Part shown: in pieces, positions 1-8,032 of the stretch
How positions within the stretch are numbered: the stretch's first letter is position 1
Layout: each line of letters starts with the position of its first letter
Notes under the pieces: model-generated
What the model was told of the DNA's origin: nothing
Seen by the model: the letters and a program-made list of their open reading frames with translations, nothing else
Databases searched by the model: none
Translations under genes and position numbers: made by a program
From: UMGS172 sp045649545
GTDB taxonomy: Bacteria; Bacillota; Clostridia; Oscillospirales; Acutalibacteraceae
Assembly: GCA_045649545.1 (NCBI GenBank)
Contig: JAZRQE010000019.1
Span: 1 to 17,591, forward strand
Direction: 5' to 3'
DNA: 17,591 bases

Positions 1-1
1 A

Positions 2-724
2 AAGTTTGTCGATTGCCGTTCAAAGGACGTCAATGAACGCGAACTTTTCATAGTTGAGGGTGACTCGGCTTTAGGCTCTGTTAAGTTGGCACGTAATGCC
101 GAATTCCAGGCAGTTATCCCTGTAAGAGGTAAGATTCTCAACTGCTTAAAGGCGGATTACGATAAGATTTTCAAGAGTGAAATTATCACTAATCTTATTA
201 AAGTTTTGGGTTGCGGTGTTGAGGTTAAGTCCAAAGCAAATAAGGATTTATCAACATTTGACTTAAATCAGCTTCGTTGGAATAAGGTTATAATCTGTAC
301 TGATGCCGATGAAGACGGTTTCCATATCAGAACGCTTATTTTAACTCTGATTTCCCGACTAATACCTACTTTGATTGAAGTTGGAAAGGTATTTATCGCA
401 GAAACTCCGTTGTATGAAATTACTACCAAGGACAAGACCTATTTTGCTTATGACGAAAAGGAAAAGGCAGATATTATGACCAATATGGTCGGCGACCAAA
501 AGCATACAATCCAACGTTCAAAAGGTCTTGGTGAAAACCAACCCGATATGATGAGCTTGACTACCATGAACCCAGAAACCCGCCGCTTGGTGAAGGTTAG
601 TCCCGAAGAAGCCGAGCAAACCTCGATATTCTTTGATATGTTACTCGGTGATAATATCGACGCACGTAAGGAAATTATAACCGAAAAGGGTTATCTTTAC
701 ATTGCCGATGCCGATTTGAGTTAA
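2..724 (+). CDS. parE: Type IIA DNA topoisomerase subunit B (ParE/GyrB-like), C-terminal part
   Basis: This is the C-terminal 240 residues of the ATPase/TOPRIM subunit of a type IIA topoisomerase. Together with the downstream A subunit it would relax or decatenate DNA. The reading frame is open from base 2, so the true start lies outside the window; the in-frame TTG at 86 is internal. The TOPRIM domain shows ELFIVEGDS (acidic Glu at window residue 19), the RGKILN block, and the metal-binding TDADEDG motif (Asp 101, 103, 105). The C-terminal QRSKGLGE...TTMNPETR block is the conserved ParE/GyrB tail. Two conserved spots are unusual: EGDSAGG reads EGDSALG, and QRYKGLGEM reads QRSKGLGEN. The next gene starts 42 bases later, so the two are almost certainly an operon. 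It could be labelled gyrB-like; ParE is preferred because the partner lacks a GyrA box. Confidence 0.9.
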   Translation, partial: KFVDCRSKDVNERELFIVEGDSALGSVKLARNAEFQAVIPVRGKILNCLKADYDKIFKSEIITNLIKVLGCGVEVKSKANKDLSTFDLNQLRWNKVIICTDADEDGFHIRTLILTLISRLIPTLIEVGKVFIAETPLYEITTKDKTYFAYDEKEKADIMTNMVGDQKHTIQRSKGLGENQPDMMSLTTMNPETRRLVKVSPEEAEQTSIFFDMLLGDNIDARKEIITEKGYLYIADADLS

Positions 725-766
725 ATTTTTATCATTTTCTAAAATTACTTTAAGAGGAGAGAAATT

Positions 767-3007
767 ATGCCTCCGAGAAAGAAAAAGCAGGCAGAAGTAA
801 AAACTTCCGAGCCTATGGCTAACGCTTATATTGCCGGTGCCGGCACAGTTGTCGAGCAACCGATTACGAGAACACTCGAAACCAACTTTATGCCTTATGC
901 AATGAGTGCTATTTTATCCCGTGCAATCCCTGAAATAGATGGATTTAAGCCCTCTCACCGTAAGCTTCTTTATACTATGTATAATATGGGACTGCTTAAT
1001 GGTCAGAAGACTAAATCGGCAAACATTGTGGGACAAACGATGCGTCTTAACCCGCATGGTGATGCCGCCATTTACGAAACTATGGTACGTTTGACGGTTG
1101 GTAACGAGGCTTTGTTGCACCCGTTTGTCGAGTCTAAGGGTAATATGGGTAAATCCTATTCGCGTGATATGGCGTATGCTGCACCACGTTATACCGAGGC
1201 TAAATTAGCACCCGTAGCAGCCGAACTGTTTAAAGACATTGACAAGGATACAGTCGATATGGTAGATAACTATGACGGTTCAATGAAAGAGCCTTCACTG
1301 TTTCCGGTAACGTTCCCGTCGGTATTGGTTAATGCTAATAACGGTATTGCTGTTGGTATGGCAAGTAAAATTTGCTCGTTCAACTTGGCAGAGGTCTGCA
1401 AAACCGAAATTGAGTTTATTAAAGATGATGAAATCAACGTTGCTGATTATTTATTGGCACCCGATTTTCCCATCGGCGGTGAACTTTTGTATGACCGCAA
1501 TGAAATTGAGAAAATTTATAATACAGGCTTGGGCAGTGTTAAAATACGTGCCGTTTATAGCTATGATAAATCGGCTAACTGTATTGATATTACCGAAATT
1601 CCGCCCTCAACTACTGTTGAGGCAATAATTGAAAAAATTATTGAACTTGTTAAGCTCAAAAAGGTTACAGAAATAAACGATGTCCGTGATGAAACTGACC
1701 TTAAGGGTCTTAAAATCACAATTGATTTAAAACGCGGTACCGACCACGAAAAGCTAATGCAAAAGCTTTTCAAAATGACTCCGTTGCAGGACAGTTTTTC
1801 GTGTAACTTCAATATTCTTGTCGGCGGTGCGCCTAAAGTTATGGGTGTTAAGGAAATCTTGACCGAGTGGACTGCATTCCGTGTTGACTGTGTAAAACGC
1901 AGAACTTTTTATGAGTTGACCAAGGCTAAAGAAAAATACCATTTGCTAAAAGGTTTGCAGAAAATTCTTTTAGATATTGACAAGGCTATTAAAATCGTCC
2001 GCGAAACTGCCGAGGAAAAGGAAGTTGTACCAAACCTTATGATTGGCTTCGGTATTGACGAAATTCAGGCCGAATATGTTGCTGAAATCAAACTTCGTCA
2101 TTTAAACCGCGAGTATATTTTAAAGCGTTTGGACGATATTGAAAACCTCGAAAAGTTGATTGCCGAGTTGGAGGATATTTTAAATTCCCGTCGTAAAGTT
2201 CTTAATATTATTATTAAAGAGTTGGAAGAGGTTATTAAAAAATACGGTCAGGAACGAAAAACCAAAATCATTTCTGCTGAGGAAAACAAAATTACGGTAG
2301 AAGAAGAGGCAGTACCTGATTATCCGGTTACCTTGTTCTATACAAGAGAGGGGTATTTCAAGAAAATTACACCTCAATCGCTTCGTATGAGCGGTGAGCA
2401 CAAGCTCAAAGAGGGTGACGAAATCGTTACTACCGTTGAAACTACCAACGCCGCAGAATTACTGTTCTTTACCGATAAATGTCAGGTTTATAAGTCAAGA
2501 GCAAATGATTTCGAGGATACCAAAGCAAGCGTTTTAGGTGACTATGTACCGTCCAAACTGGGGCTTGAAGAGGGTGAAAAGCCGGTTGCTATGATTACTA
2601 CAACTGATTACACCGGCTTTATGATGTTCTTCTTTACTAACGGACGTGTGGCAAAGGTAGGACTTTCAGCTTATGCTACCAAAACTAACCGTAAAAAGTT
2701 GATTTCGGCTTATACCGATAAGTTCCCGCTTTGTAAGATAATGCACATACCCTCTGATTGCGAACTTGTTTTGAAATCTTCTTCAGGCAGAATGTTACTG
2801 CTTCATACCGGTGCGTTGCAGGTTAAGGCAACAAAGGATAACGGCGGTGTTGCCGTTATGACACAGAAAAAGGGACAAAGACTTTTTGATGTTGTACCCT
2901 TTACTGACAGTATGTTCCAAAAACCCCACCGTTACAGAACAAGAACACTGCCTGCTGCAGGTGCATTGCCTTCGGCAGAGGAGCAGGGAGAACAGTTAAA
3001 ATTATAA
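767..3007 (+). CDS. parC: Type IIA DNA topoisomerase subunit A (ParC/GyrA-like)
   Basis: This 746-residue protein is the DNA-cleaving subunit of a type IIA topoisomerase. The breakage-reunion domain occupies roughly residues 36-500: DGFKPSHRKLL, the NPHGDAAIYE segment (residues 95-104), and AAPRYTEAKL with the catalytic Arg141-Tyr142 pair. A coiled-coil/tower region around 390-500 is followed by a shortened beta-pinwheel domain. No QRRGGKG-type GyrA box is visible; the nearest string is QKKGQRLFD near the C-terminus. That favours a topoisomerase IV-like enzyme that does not introduce negative supercoils, although subfamily assignment by eye is uncertain. The N-terminus carries a basic, low-complexity extension (PPRKKKQ). 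At the position of the quinolone-contacting Ser of GyrA/ParC (E. coli GyrA Ser83) it has Ala100; Glu104 matches the normal ParC acidic residue. The start is supported by an AGGAG-like site just upstream. Confidence 0.92.
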   Translation: MPPRKKKQAEVKTSEPMANAYIAGAGTVVEQPITRTLETNFMPYAMSAILSRAIPEIDGFKPSHRKLLYTMYNMGLLNGQKTKSANIVGQTMRLNPHGDAAIYETMVRLTVGNEALLHPFVESKGNMGKSYSRDMAYAAPRYTEAKLAPVAAELFKDIDKDTVDMVDNYDGSMKEPSLFPVTFPSVLVNANNGIAVGMASKICSFNLAEVCKTEIEFIKDDEINVADYLLAPDFPIGGELLYDRNEIEKIYNTGLGSVKIRAVYSYDKSANCIDITEIPPSTTVEAIIEKIIELVKLKKVTEINDVRDETDLKGLKITIDLKRGTDHEKLMQKLFKMTPLQDSFSCNFNILVGGAPKVMGVKEILTEWTAFRVDCVKRRTFYELTKAKEKYHLLKGLQKILLDIDKAIKIVRETAEEKEVVPNLMIGFGIDEIQAEYVAEIKLRHLNREYILKRLDDIENLEKLIAELEDILNSRRKVLNIIIKELEEVIKKYGQERKTKIISAEENKITVEEEAVPDYPVTLFYTREGYFKKITPQSLRMSGEHKLKEGDEIVTTVETTNAAELLFFTDKCQVYKSRANDFEDTKASVLGDYVPSKLGLEEGEKPVAMITTTDYTGFMMFFFTNGRVAKVGLSAYATKTNRKKLISAYTDKFPLCKIMHIPSDCELVLKSSSGRMLLLHTGALQVKATKDNGGVAVMTQKKGQRLFDVVPFTDSMFQKPHRYRTRTLPAAGALPSAEEQGEQLKL

Positions 3008-3026
3008 CTTGATGTAAAAAAACAAC

Positions 3027-3050
3027 GTGCTTCGGCTATTGCCGAAGCAC
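3027..3050. terminator. Perfect hairpin downstream of parC
   Basis: A 10-bp perfect stem (GTGCTTCGGC / GCCGAAGCAC) with a TATT loop begins 20 bases after the parC stop. On the plus strand it is followed by AGGTCAG, so there is no U-tract. A run of seven A lies before it, which would be a U-tract for minus-strand transcription. It may be a weak or processed parC 3' end, or a relic of a terminator for the other strand. Confidence 0.5.
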
Positions 3051-3052
3051 AG

Positions 3053-3105
3053 GTCAGTTCAAAATGCAAACGCTTCAATTTCAACTGACAAATGTATTTT
3101 GAACT
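3053..3105. repeat. Overlapping inverted repeats in the parC-valS gap
   Basis: A perfect 10-bp inverted repeat, AGTTCAAAAT at 3056-3065 and ATTTTGAACT at 3096-3105, brackets a second inverted repeat, GTCAGTT at 3053-3059 and AACTGAC at 3083-3089. The left arms overlap, so the two hairpins exclude each other. The valS promoter lies downstream, so these structures belong to the parC 3' untranslated region or act as DNA, not as a valS leader. Confidence 0.55.
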
Positions 3106-3142
3106 AATTTCAAGAAAATACGCTTGGAAACTATTGTAAATG

Positions 3143-3171
3143 TTGACTTTTTTTGTCTAATGATATATTAT
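3143..3171 (+). promoter_or_regulatory. Sigma-A type promoter for valS
   Basis: TTGACT at 3143-3148 and TATTAT at 3166-3171 are separated by 17 bases. Transcription would start near 3178, giving a leader of under 30 bases before the valS ATG. An AAAGGA ribosome site follows, and the short leader leaves no room for a T-box. Confidence 0.75.
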
Positions 3172-3204
3172 ACTTCTAATAGTTTTCCGAAAGGATTGAA
3201 ATAA

Positions 3205-5838
3205 ATGGCAAAAGAACTTGAAAAGGTATATAATCCGTCCGCCGTTGAGGATAGGACGTATGATTTTTGGCTTAAAGGTAACTACTTTCACGCAGAGGTA
3301 GACCAGAAGAAAAAGCCGTATACCATTGTTATTCCGCCACCGAACATTACCGGTCAACTTCATATGGGACATGCTTTGGACGAAACCTTGCAGGATATTC
3401 TCATTCGTTGGAAGAGAATGCAGGGTTATTCAGCTTTGTGGCTTCCCGGTACCGACCATGCTTCGATTGCTACCGAGGCTAAAATCGTTGAAGCCATGCG
3501 TGCTGAAGGTATATCTAAAGAGGATATCGGCCGTGAAAAATTCTTGGAAAGAGCTTGGGCTTGGAAAGAAAAGTTTGGCGGCAGGATTATTGAACAGTTA
3601 AAGAAGTTAGGTACTTCTTGCGATTGGGAAAGAGAACGTTTTACACTTGACGAGGGCTGTTCTAAAGCCGTTCGTGAGGTTTTTGTTCGCCTTTACGAAA
3701 AAGGTCTTATTTACCGCGGTGAGCGTATTATCAACTGGTGTCCGCATTGCTTGACCTCAATTTCGGACGCTGAGGTTGATTATAGCGAAAAGGACGGTAA
3801 CTTCTGGCATCTCCGTTATCCCATTACCGGCACTGACGAGTTTATTGAGCTTGCAACAACCCGTCCTGAAACCTTGTTGGGCGATACCGCTGTTGCAGTT
3901 CACCCTGATGACGAAAGATATAAGCACTTGGTCGGCAAAACGGTAACTTTGCCGTTAGTTGGCCGTGAAATTCCCGTTGTTGCCGATACTTATGTTGAAA
4001 TGGACTTCGGTACCGGTGTTGTTAAGATTACTCCGGCACACGACCCCAATGACTTTGAAGTGGGACTTCGTCATAATTTGCCCATTATCAATGTAATGAC
4101 CGACGATGCTCATATCAATGAGTACGGCGGAAAATATGAGGGTATGGACCGTTATGAGGCTCGTAAGGCAATGGTAGCTGACCTTGAAGAGGGCGGATAT
4201 CTTGTAAAGGTTGAGCCTATGAAGCACAATGTTGGTAGTTGCTACCGTTGTTCAACCATAGTTGAACCGCGTATTTCTAAGCAATGGTTTGTCAAGATGC
4301 AACCGCTTGCAGAGCCAGCAATTGATGTTGTTAAAAAGGGTGAAATCAAGCTCATTCCGGGCAGATTTGAAAAGACCTACTACAACTGGATGGAAAACAT
4401 TAAAGACTGGTGTATTTCCCGTCAGCTTTGGTGGGGTCACAGAATTCCTGCTTGGTACTGTGATGAGTGTGGCGAAACCACCGTCAGCCGTACCGATGTT
4501 GATGTTTGTCCTAAATGCGGTGGCAAGGTACGTATGGATGAGGATACCTTGGACACTTGGTTCTCATCGGCACTTTGGCCGTTCTCAACTTTAGGCTGGC
4601 CCGAAAATAATATTGATTTAAAATATTTCTACCCCACAAGTACACTTGTTACAGGTTATGATATTATATTCTTCTGGGTTGCACGTATGATTTTCTCAGG
4701 GCTTGAATATACCGGTAAAGCACCGTTTAATACCGTTCTTTTCCACGGTATCGTTCGTGACGCTCAGGGTAGAAAAATGTCTAAATCCTTGGGCAACGGT
4801 ATTGACCCGCTTGAAGAAATTGAAAAATACGGTGCTGATGCACTTCGCTTTACCTTGGCTACCGGTAACACACCGGGTAACGATATGCGTTACTCTGCTG
4901 AGCGTGTTGAGGCAAGCCGCAACTTCGCTAATAAGCTTTGGAATGCCGCACGCTTTGTTTTGATGAATTTGGATGAAAACGAGCCTGCACCGGATATCCC
5001 TGAAAACCTTGCTTTAGAGGATAAGTGGGTATTGTCCAAGTTTAATAACGTCGTAAAAGAGGTTACCGAAAACTTGGATAAGTTTGAAATCGGTCTTGCA
5101 GTTTCCAAACTTTATGATTTCATTTGGGATGTTTACTGTGACTGGTATATTGAACTTACAAAGGTTCGCTTGAACTCCGAAAATGCAGAACAAAAAGCTA
5201 CCGCAAAGGCAGTTTTGGTATACGTTTTGTCCAACACCTTGAAGTTGTTGCATCCCTTTATGCCGTTTATTACCGAGGAAATTTGGCAGGCACTCCCTCA
5301 CGAGGGCGAGTCTATTATGGTATCAAGCTGGCCTACAGCTTGCGACTGCTTGAATTTTGCATCTGAAGAGGCAGAGTTTGAAAAGGTTATGAATGTTATT
5401 AAGGCAGTTCGTAACCGTAGAGCCGAAATGAACGTTCCGCCCTCAAAAAAGGCTAAATTGTTCATTACTACCGATGCAAAAGAAACATTCCTTAACTGTG
5501 CAGTGTTTATGACCCGCTTGGCTTCAGCTTCAGAGGTTGAAGTTTCGGCTGACAGTGTCGATGTTGAGGGTGCTGTCCGTGTTGTTACCACAGATGCAGT
5601 TGTTCAAATTCCTTTAAACGAGCTTGTTGATTTTACAAAAGAATTAGAGCGTTTGAATAAGGAATTAGCTGCAGCCGAAAAGGACAGAGATTTCTTTGGC
5701 TCAAAGCTTAATAATGAGGCGTTTATGGCAAAAGCACCTGAAAAGGTTGTTGCCGTACAGCGTGAGTCTTATCAAAAGGCAGTTGACAAAATTGCTTTAC
5801 TTGAGGCTTCAATTGCCGACATTAAGTCTAAAATGTAA
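3205..5838 (+). CDS. valS: Valine--tRNA ligase
   Basis: This 877-residue class I aminoacyl-tRNA synthetase charges tRNA-Val in the cytoplasm. The HIGH motif appears as HMGH at residues 53-56, in the typical PPPNITGQLHMGHA context. The KMSKS motif is at residues 524-528. The CP1 editing domain has the TTRPETLLGDTAVAVHP signature near residue 217. A zinc-ribbon-like Cys set (C419, C422, C435, C438) lies in the insertion before the catalytic core resumes. The DTWFSSALWP block follows, and the C-terminal 60-70 residues form the coiled-coil tRNA-binding arm of ValRS (ELERLNKELAAAEKD). Length is normal for a bacterial ValRS. It has its own sigma-A promoter and a strong terminator, so it appears to be monocistronic, or nearly so. 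Confidence 0.98.
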   Translation: MAKELEKVYNPSAVEDRTYDFWLKGNYFHAEVDQKKKPYTIVIPPPNITGQLHMGHALDETLQDILIRWKRMQGYSALWLPGTDHASIATEAKIVEAMRAEGISKEDIGREKFLERAWAWKEKFGGRIIEQLKKLGTSCDWERERFTLDEGCSKAVREVFVRLYEKGLIYRGERIINWCPHCLTSISDAEVDYSEKDGNFWHLRYPITGTDEFIELATTRPETLLGDTAVAVHPDDERYKHLVGKTVTLPLVGREIPVVADTYVEMDFGTGVVKITPAHDPNDFEVGLRHNLPIINVMTDDAHINEYGGKYEGMDRYEARKAMVADLEEGGYLVKVEPMKHNVGSCYRCSTIVEPRISKQWFVKMQPLAEPAIDVVKKGEIKLIPGRFEKTYYNWMENIKDWCISRQLWWGHRIPAWYCDECGETTVSRTDVDVCPKCGGKVRMDEDTLDTWFSSALWPFSTLGWPENNIDLKYFYPTSTLVTGYDIIFFWVARMIFSGLEYTGKAPFNTVLFHGIVRDAQGRKMSKSLGNGIDPLEEIEKYGADALRFTLATGNTPGNDMRYSAERVEASRNFANKLWNAARFVLMNLDENEPAPDIPENLALEDKWVLSKFNNVVKEVTENLDKFEIGLAVSKLYDFIWDVYCDWYIELTKVRLNSENAEQKATAKAVLVYVLSNTLKLLHPFMPFITEEIWQALPHEGESIMVSSWPTACDCLNFASEEAEFEKVMNVIKAVRNRRAEMNVPPSKKAKLFITTDAKETFLNCAVFMTRLASASEVEVSADSVDVEGAVRVVTTDAVVQIPLNELVDFTKELERLNKELAAAEKDRDFFGSKLNNEAFMAKAPEKVVAVQRESYQKAVDKIALLEASIADIKSKM

Positions 5839-5842
5839 TTTT

Positions 5843-5872
5843 AAAAGCGGACGGAACACCGTCCGCTTTTTC
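5843..5872 (+). terminator. Rho-independent terminator of valS
   Basis: A perfect 12-bp stem (AAAAGCGGACGG / CCGTCCGCTTTT) has an AACA loop and ends in a T-run. It starts 4 bases after the valS stop. Confidence 0.9.
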
Positions 5873-5888
5873 AAAATGAGGTGTTTTA

Positions 5889-7163
5889 ATGCTTTACAGT
5901 GAGGCATTACAATATATCCATTCGCTTATGCGTTTCGGTTCAAGACCGGGATTAGAACGAATTACCGAATTGCTTAAAGTTTTAGGCAATCCGCAGGATG
6001 ATTTACAGATTATACACGTTGCCGGTACTAATGGTAAAGGCTCAACCTCTACTATGATTAGCAGTGTTTTGCAGTGTGCGGGCAAAAGGACCGGACTTTA
6101 TATTTCGCCCTATGTAACAGAGTTTAACGAGCGAATTCAAATTAATGGCAAGCCTATATCCAATGACGATTTAGGTGTGTATACCGAAAGGGTGAAATCG
6201 GCGGTTGAGTCAATCCCCGATGACGGTTGCCCGATAACCGAGTTTGAGTTTATCACAGCAGTTGCATTTCTCTATTTTAAAGAGCAGGGTTGCGATGCGG
6301 TTGTATTAGAGGTTGGCTTGGGTGGTAGACTCGATGCTACCAATGTTATAAAAAAACCAAAAGTTTCAGTTATCACAAGAATTGCACTCGACCACACCGG
6401 TATTTTAGGTGATACAGAAGCTGAAATTGCATTTGAAAAATGCGGTATTATAAAGCAAGGCTGTCCCGTTGTAACTACTAAAGATAATTCACCCGAAAGT
6501 TTATCGGTTATAGAAAAAATAGCTAAGGAACATAACTGTGAGTTTATAGTTACCGATAAAGACGAGGCAAAGGTTCTTAGTGCCGATATTTTTGGCAGTG
6601 AGTTTTTATGGCAGGGCGAAACATATAAGTTAAAATTAGCCGGCAAGCATCAAATCAGTAATGCTTTAAATGTTATTTCAGTAGTTATGACAGCATACCC
6701 TGAAATTTCGCTTGATGCAGTTAAACAAGGCTTGGAAAATACTGTTTTTCCGGCTCGGTGTGAGGTAATATCAAAAGAACCTTTGGTGATTTTAGATGGC
6801 TCGCATAACCCTAACGGTACTTCGGCTTTAAACCGACTTTTGACTGATTCTAATATTAAGAATTCAACTGCAATCATTGGTTTTATGGCTGATAAGGACG
6901 TCAGCGATGCGTTACAGTGTTTAAAGGGCAAATTTAAGAAGATAATCACGGTTAAGGTGCAGTCAAACGCGAGAACAATGGAAGCAGATGACCTTGCAAT
7001 CCTTTGTGGTGAGTTTTGTGATGATGTGGCTGTCGCCGAGAGTTACGAAAAGGCAATAGATTTAGTAAAAGAAGACACAACGGTTATTGTTTTCGGCTCG
7101 CTTTATTTAGCGGGTGATATAAGACCGTTGCTTGTAGACCGTTATTCGACAAAAATAGAATAA
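5889..7163 (+). CDS. folC: Folylpolyglutamate synthase / dihydrofolate synthase
   Basis: This 424-residue Mur-ligase-family enzyme adds glutamate to dihydropteroate and/or extends the polyglutamate tail of tetrahydrofolates, using ATP, in the cytoplasm. The ATP P-loop GTNGKGS is at residues 46-52, followed by the FolC-typical GLYISPYVTEFNERIQING. The central domain has EVGLGGRLDATNV and ITRIALDHTGILGDT, and the C-terminal domain contains LDGSHNPNG. Length is normal for FolC. A GAGGTG site lies about 7 bases before the ATG. There is very little space between the valS terminator and this start, so the promoter must lie inside or before that hairpin, or the gene depends on readthrough. Whether both synthase activities are present cannot be told by eye. 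Confidence 0.95.
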   Translation: MLYSEALQYIHSLMRFGSRPGLERITELLKVLGNPQDDLQIIHVAGTNGKGSTSTMISSVLQCAGKRTGLYISPYVTEFNERIQINGKPISNDDLGVYTERVKSAVESIPDDGCPITEFEFITAVAFLYFKEQGCDAVVLEVGLGGRLDATNVIKKPKVSVITRIALDHTGILGDTEAEIAFEKCGIIKQGCPVVTTKDNSPESLSVIEKIAKEHNCEFIVTDKDEAKVLSADIFGSEFLWQGETYKLKLAGKHQISNALNVISVVMTAYPEISLDAVKQGLENTVFPARCEVISKEPLVILDGSHNPNGTSALNRLLTDSNIKNSTAIIGFMADKDVSDALQCLKGKFKKIITVKVQSNARTMEADDLAILCGEFCDDVAVAESYEKAIDLVKEDTTVIVFGSLYLAGDIRPLLVDRYSTKIE

Positions 7164-7201
7164 ATTTTATACCATATTACAACAAAATATTCTTAAGTAA
7201 T

Positions 7202-7230
7202 CCGCTATCATTATAGATAGCGGTTTTTTT
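7202..7230 (+). terminator. Rho-independent terminator of folC
   Basis: An 8-bp stem CCGCTATC / GATAGCGG with a short AT loop is followed by seven T residues. It separates folC from the spoIIA operon. Confidence 0.88.
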
Positions 7231-7278
7231 AATTTTATTTTTAAAATTAGGAAGTCAATAAATTTAGGAGTTGAAAAT

Positions 7279-7587
7279 ATGTCAGTAAAAATCACAGTCA
7301 ATGGTGAGGTTGTGACGGCTTATTTAGAGGGAGAAATCGACCATCATTCAGCAGGTGTTATGCGTAATGAGATTGATGCCGTTGTTGAAAAAAACACACC
7401 GTCTATGCTAATCCTTGATTTCAGGGATGTCAGCTTTATGGATAGCTCAGGGATAGGATTGGTTATGGGTCGGTATAAACTGCTTAAACCCTATGGTGCT
7501 GAGTTGCACGTTACCAATACATCACCGCAAATCGGCAAAGTTATGAAATTAGCAGGGCTTGACCGACTTGCAAAATTAGATAATTAA
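7279..7587 (+). CDS. spoIIAA: Anti-sigma F factor antagonist SpoIIAA
   Basis: This 102-residue STAS-domain protein, in its unphosphorylated form, pulls SpoIIAB away from sigma F in the forespore. The phosphorylation site is in FMDSSGIG (residues 53-60). By alignment with Bacillus subtilis Ser58, the modified residue is Ser56, the first Ser of DSSG. The N-terminal EGEIDHHSA block matches the SpoIIAA GELDHHTA block closely, which separates it from general STAS regulators such as RsbV. TTAGGAG precedes the ATG by about 8 bases. It is the first gene of a three-gene operon, 10 bases from spoIIAB. I could not place a convincing sigma-H promoter upstream, and no dacF gene precedes it. Confidence 0.95.
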   Translation: MSVKITVNGEVVTAYLEGEIDHHSAGVMRNEIDAVVEKNTPSMLILDFRDVSFMDSSGIGLVMGRYKLLKPYGAELHVTNTSPQIGKVMKLAGLDRLAKLDN

Positions 7588-7597
7588 GGAGTTAAAA

Positions 7598-8032
7598 ATG
7601 AAGGACGAAATAAAACTTATAATACCGTCACGCTCAACTAATGAAAGTTTTGCGAGAGTGGCAGTAGGAGCATTTGTAGCACGTTTTGACCCGACTTTAG
7701 ATGAGTTAAACGATATTAAGACCGCTGTATCTGAAGCGGTTACAAACTGCATTGTTCACGCTTACCGTGATACGTTAGGGATGATTTACATAACGGTCAG
7801 TGCCGACAAGGGTAAAATTAAAATTCGTATTCGTGACCGCGGTTGCGGTATTCCGGATATCGAAAAGGCAAAAGAGCCACTTTTTACAACCGGCGGTGAG
7901 GAACGTGCAGGATTAGGCTTTGCCGTAATGGAAAGTTTTACGGATAAAATGACTGTACGTTCAACGGTGGGCAAAGGAACTACCGTAACATTGCAGAAAA
8001 GACTGAATGTAAAAGATGACAGACAAAAATGA
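7598..8032 (+). CDS. spoIIAB: Anti-sigma F factor / SpoIIAA serine kinase SpoIIAB
   Basis: This 144-residue GHKL-fold protein binds and holds sigma F inactive and phosphorylates SpoIIAA. The N-box EAVTN has Glu46 and Asn50. The G1 box DRGCGIPD begins at Asp80. The ATP lid and G2 region read FTTGGEERAGLGFAVME (about residues 96-112), closely matching the SpoIIAB signature. Length equals the family norm. TAAGGAG lies before the ATG. The 3' end overlaps the sigF start by 17 bases, which suggests translational coupling that would keep anti-sigma and sigma levels matched. Confidence 0.96.
   Translation: MKDEIKLIIPSRSTNESFARVAVGAFVARFDPTLDELNDIKTAVSEAVTNCIVHAYRDTLGMIYITVSADKGKIKIRIRDRGCGIPDIEKAKEPLFTTGGEERAGLGFAVMESFTDKMTVRSTVGKGTTVTLQKRLNVKDDRQK

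Noticed and set aside
3008..3204. T-box or other riboswitch before valS
   Set aside because: The T-box conserved sequence is absent and the promoter lies downstream of all hairpins in the gap.
7247..7278. Sigma-H-like promoter (AGGAAGT plus GAAAAT) before spoIIAA
   Set aside because: The putative -10 overlaps the ribosome site and start codon, so transcription would begin inside the gene. No other convincing sigma-H site was found upstream.
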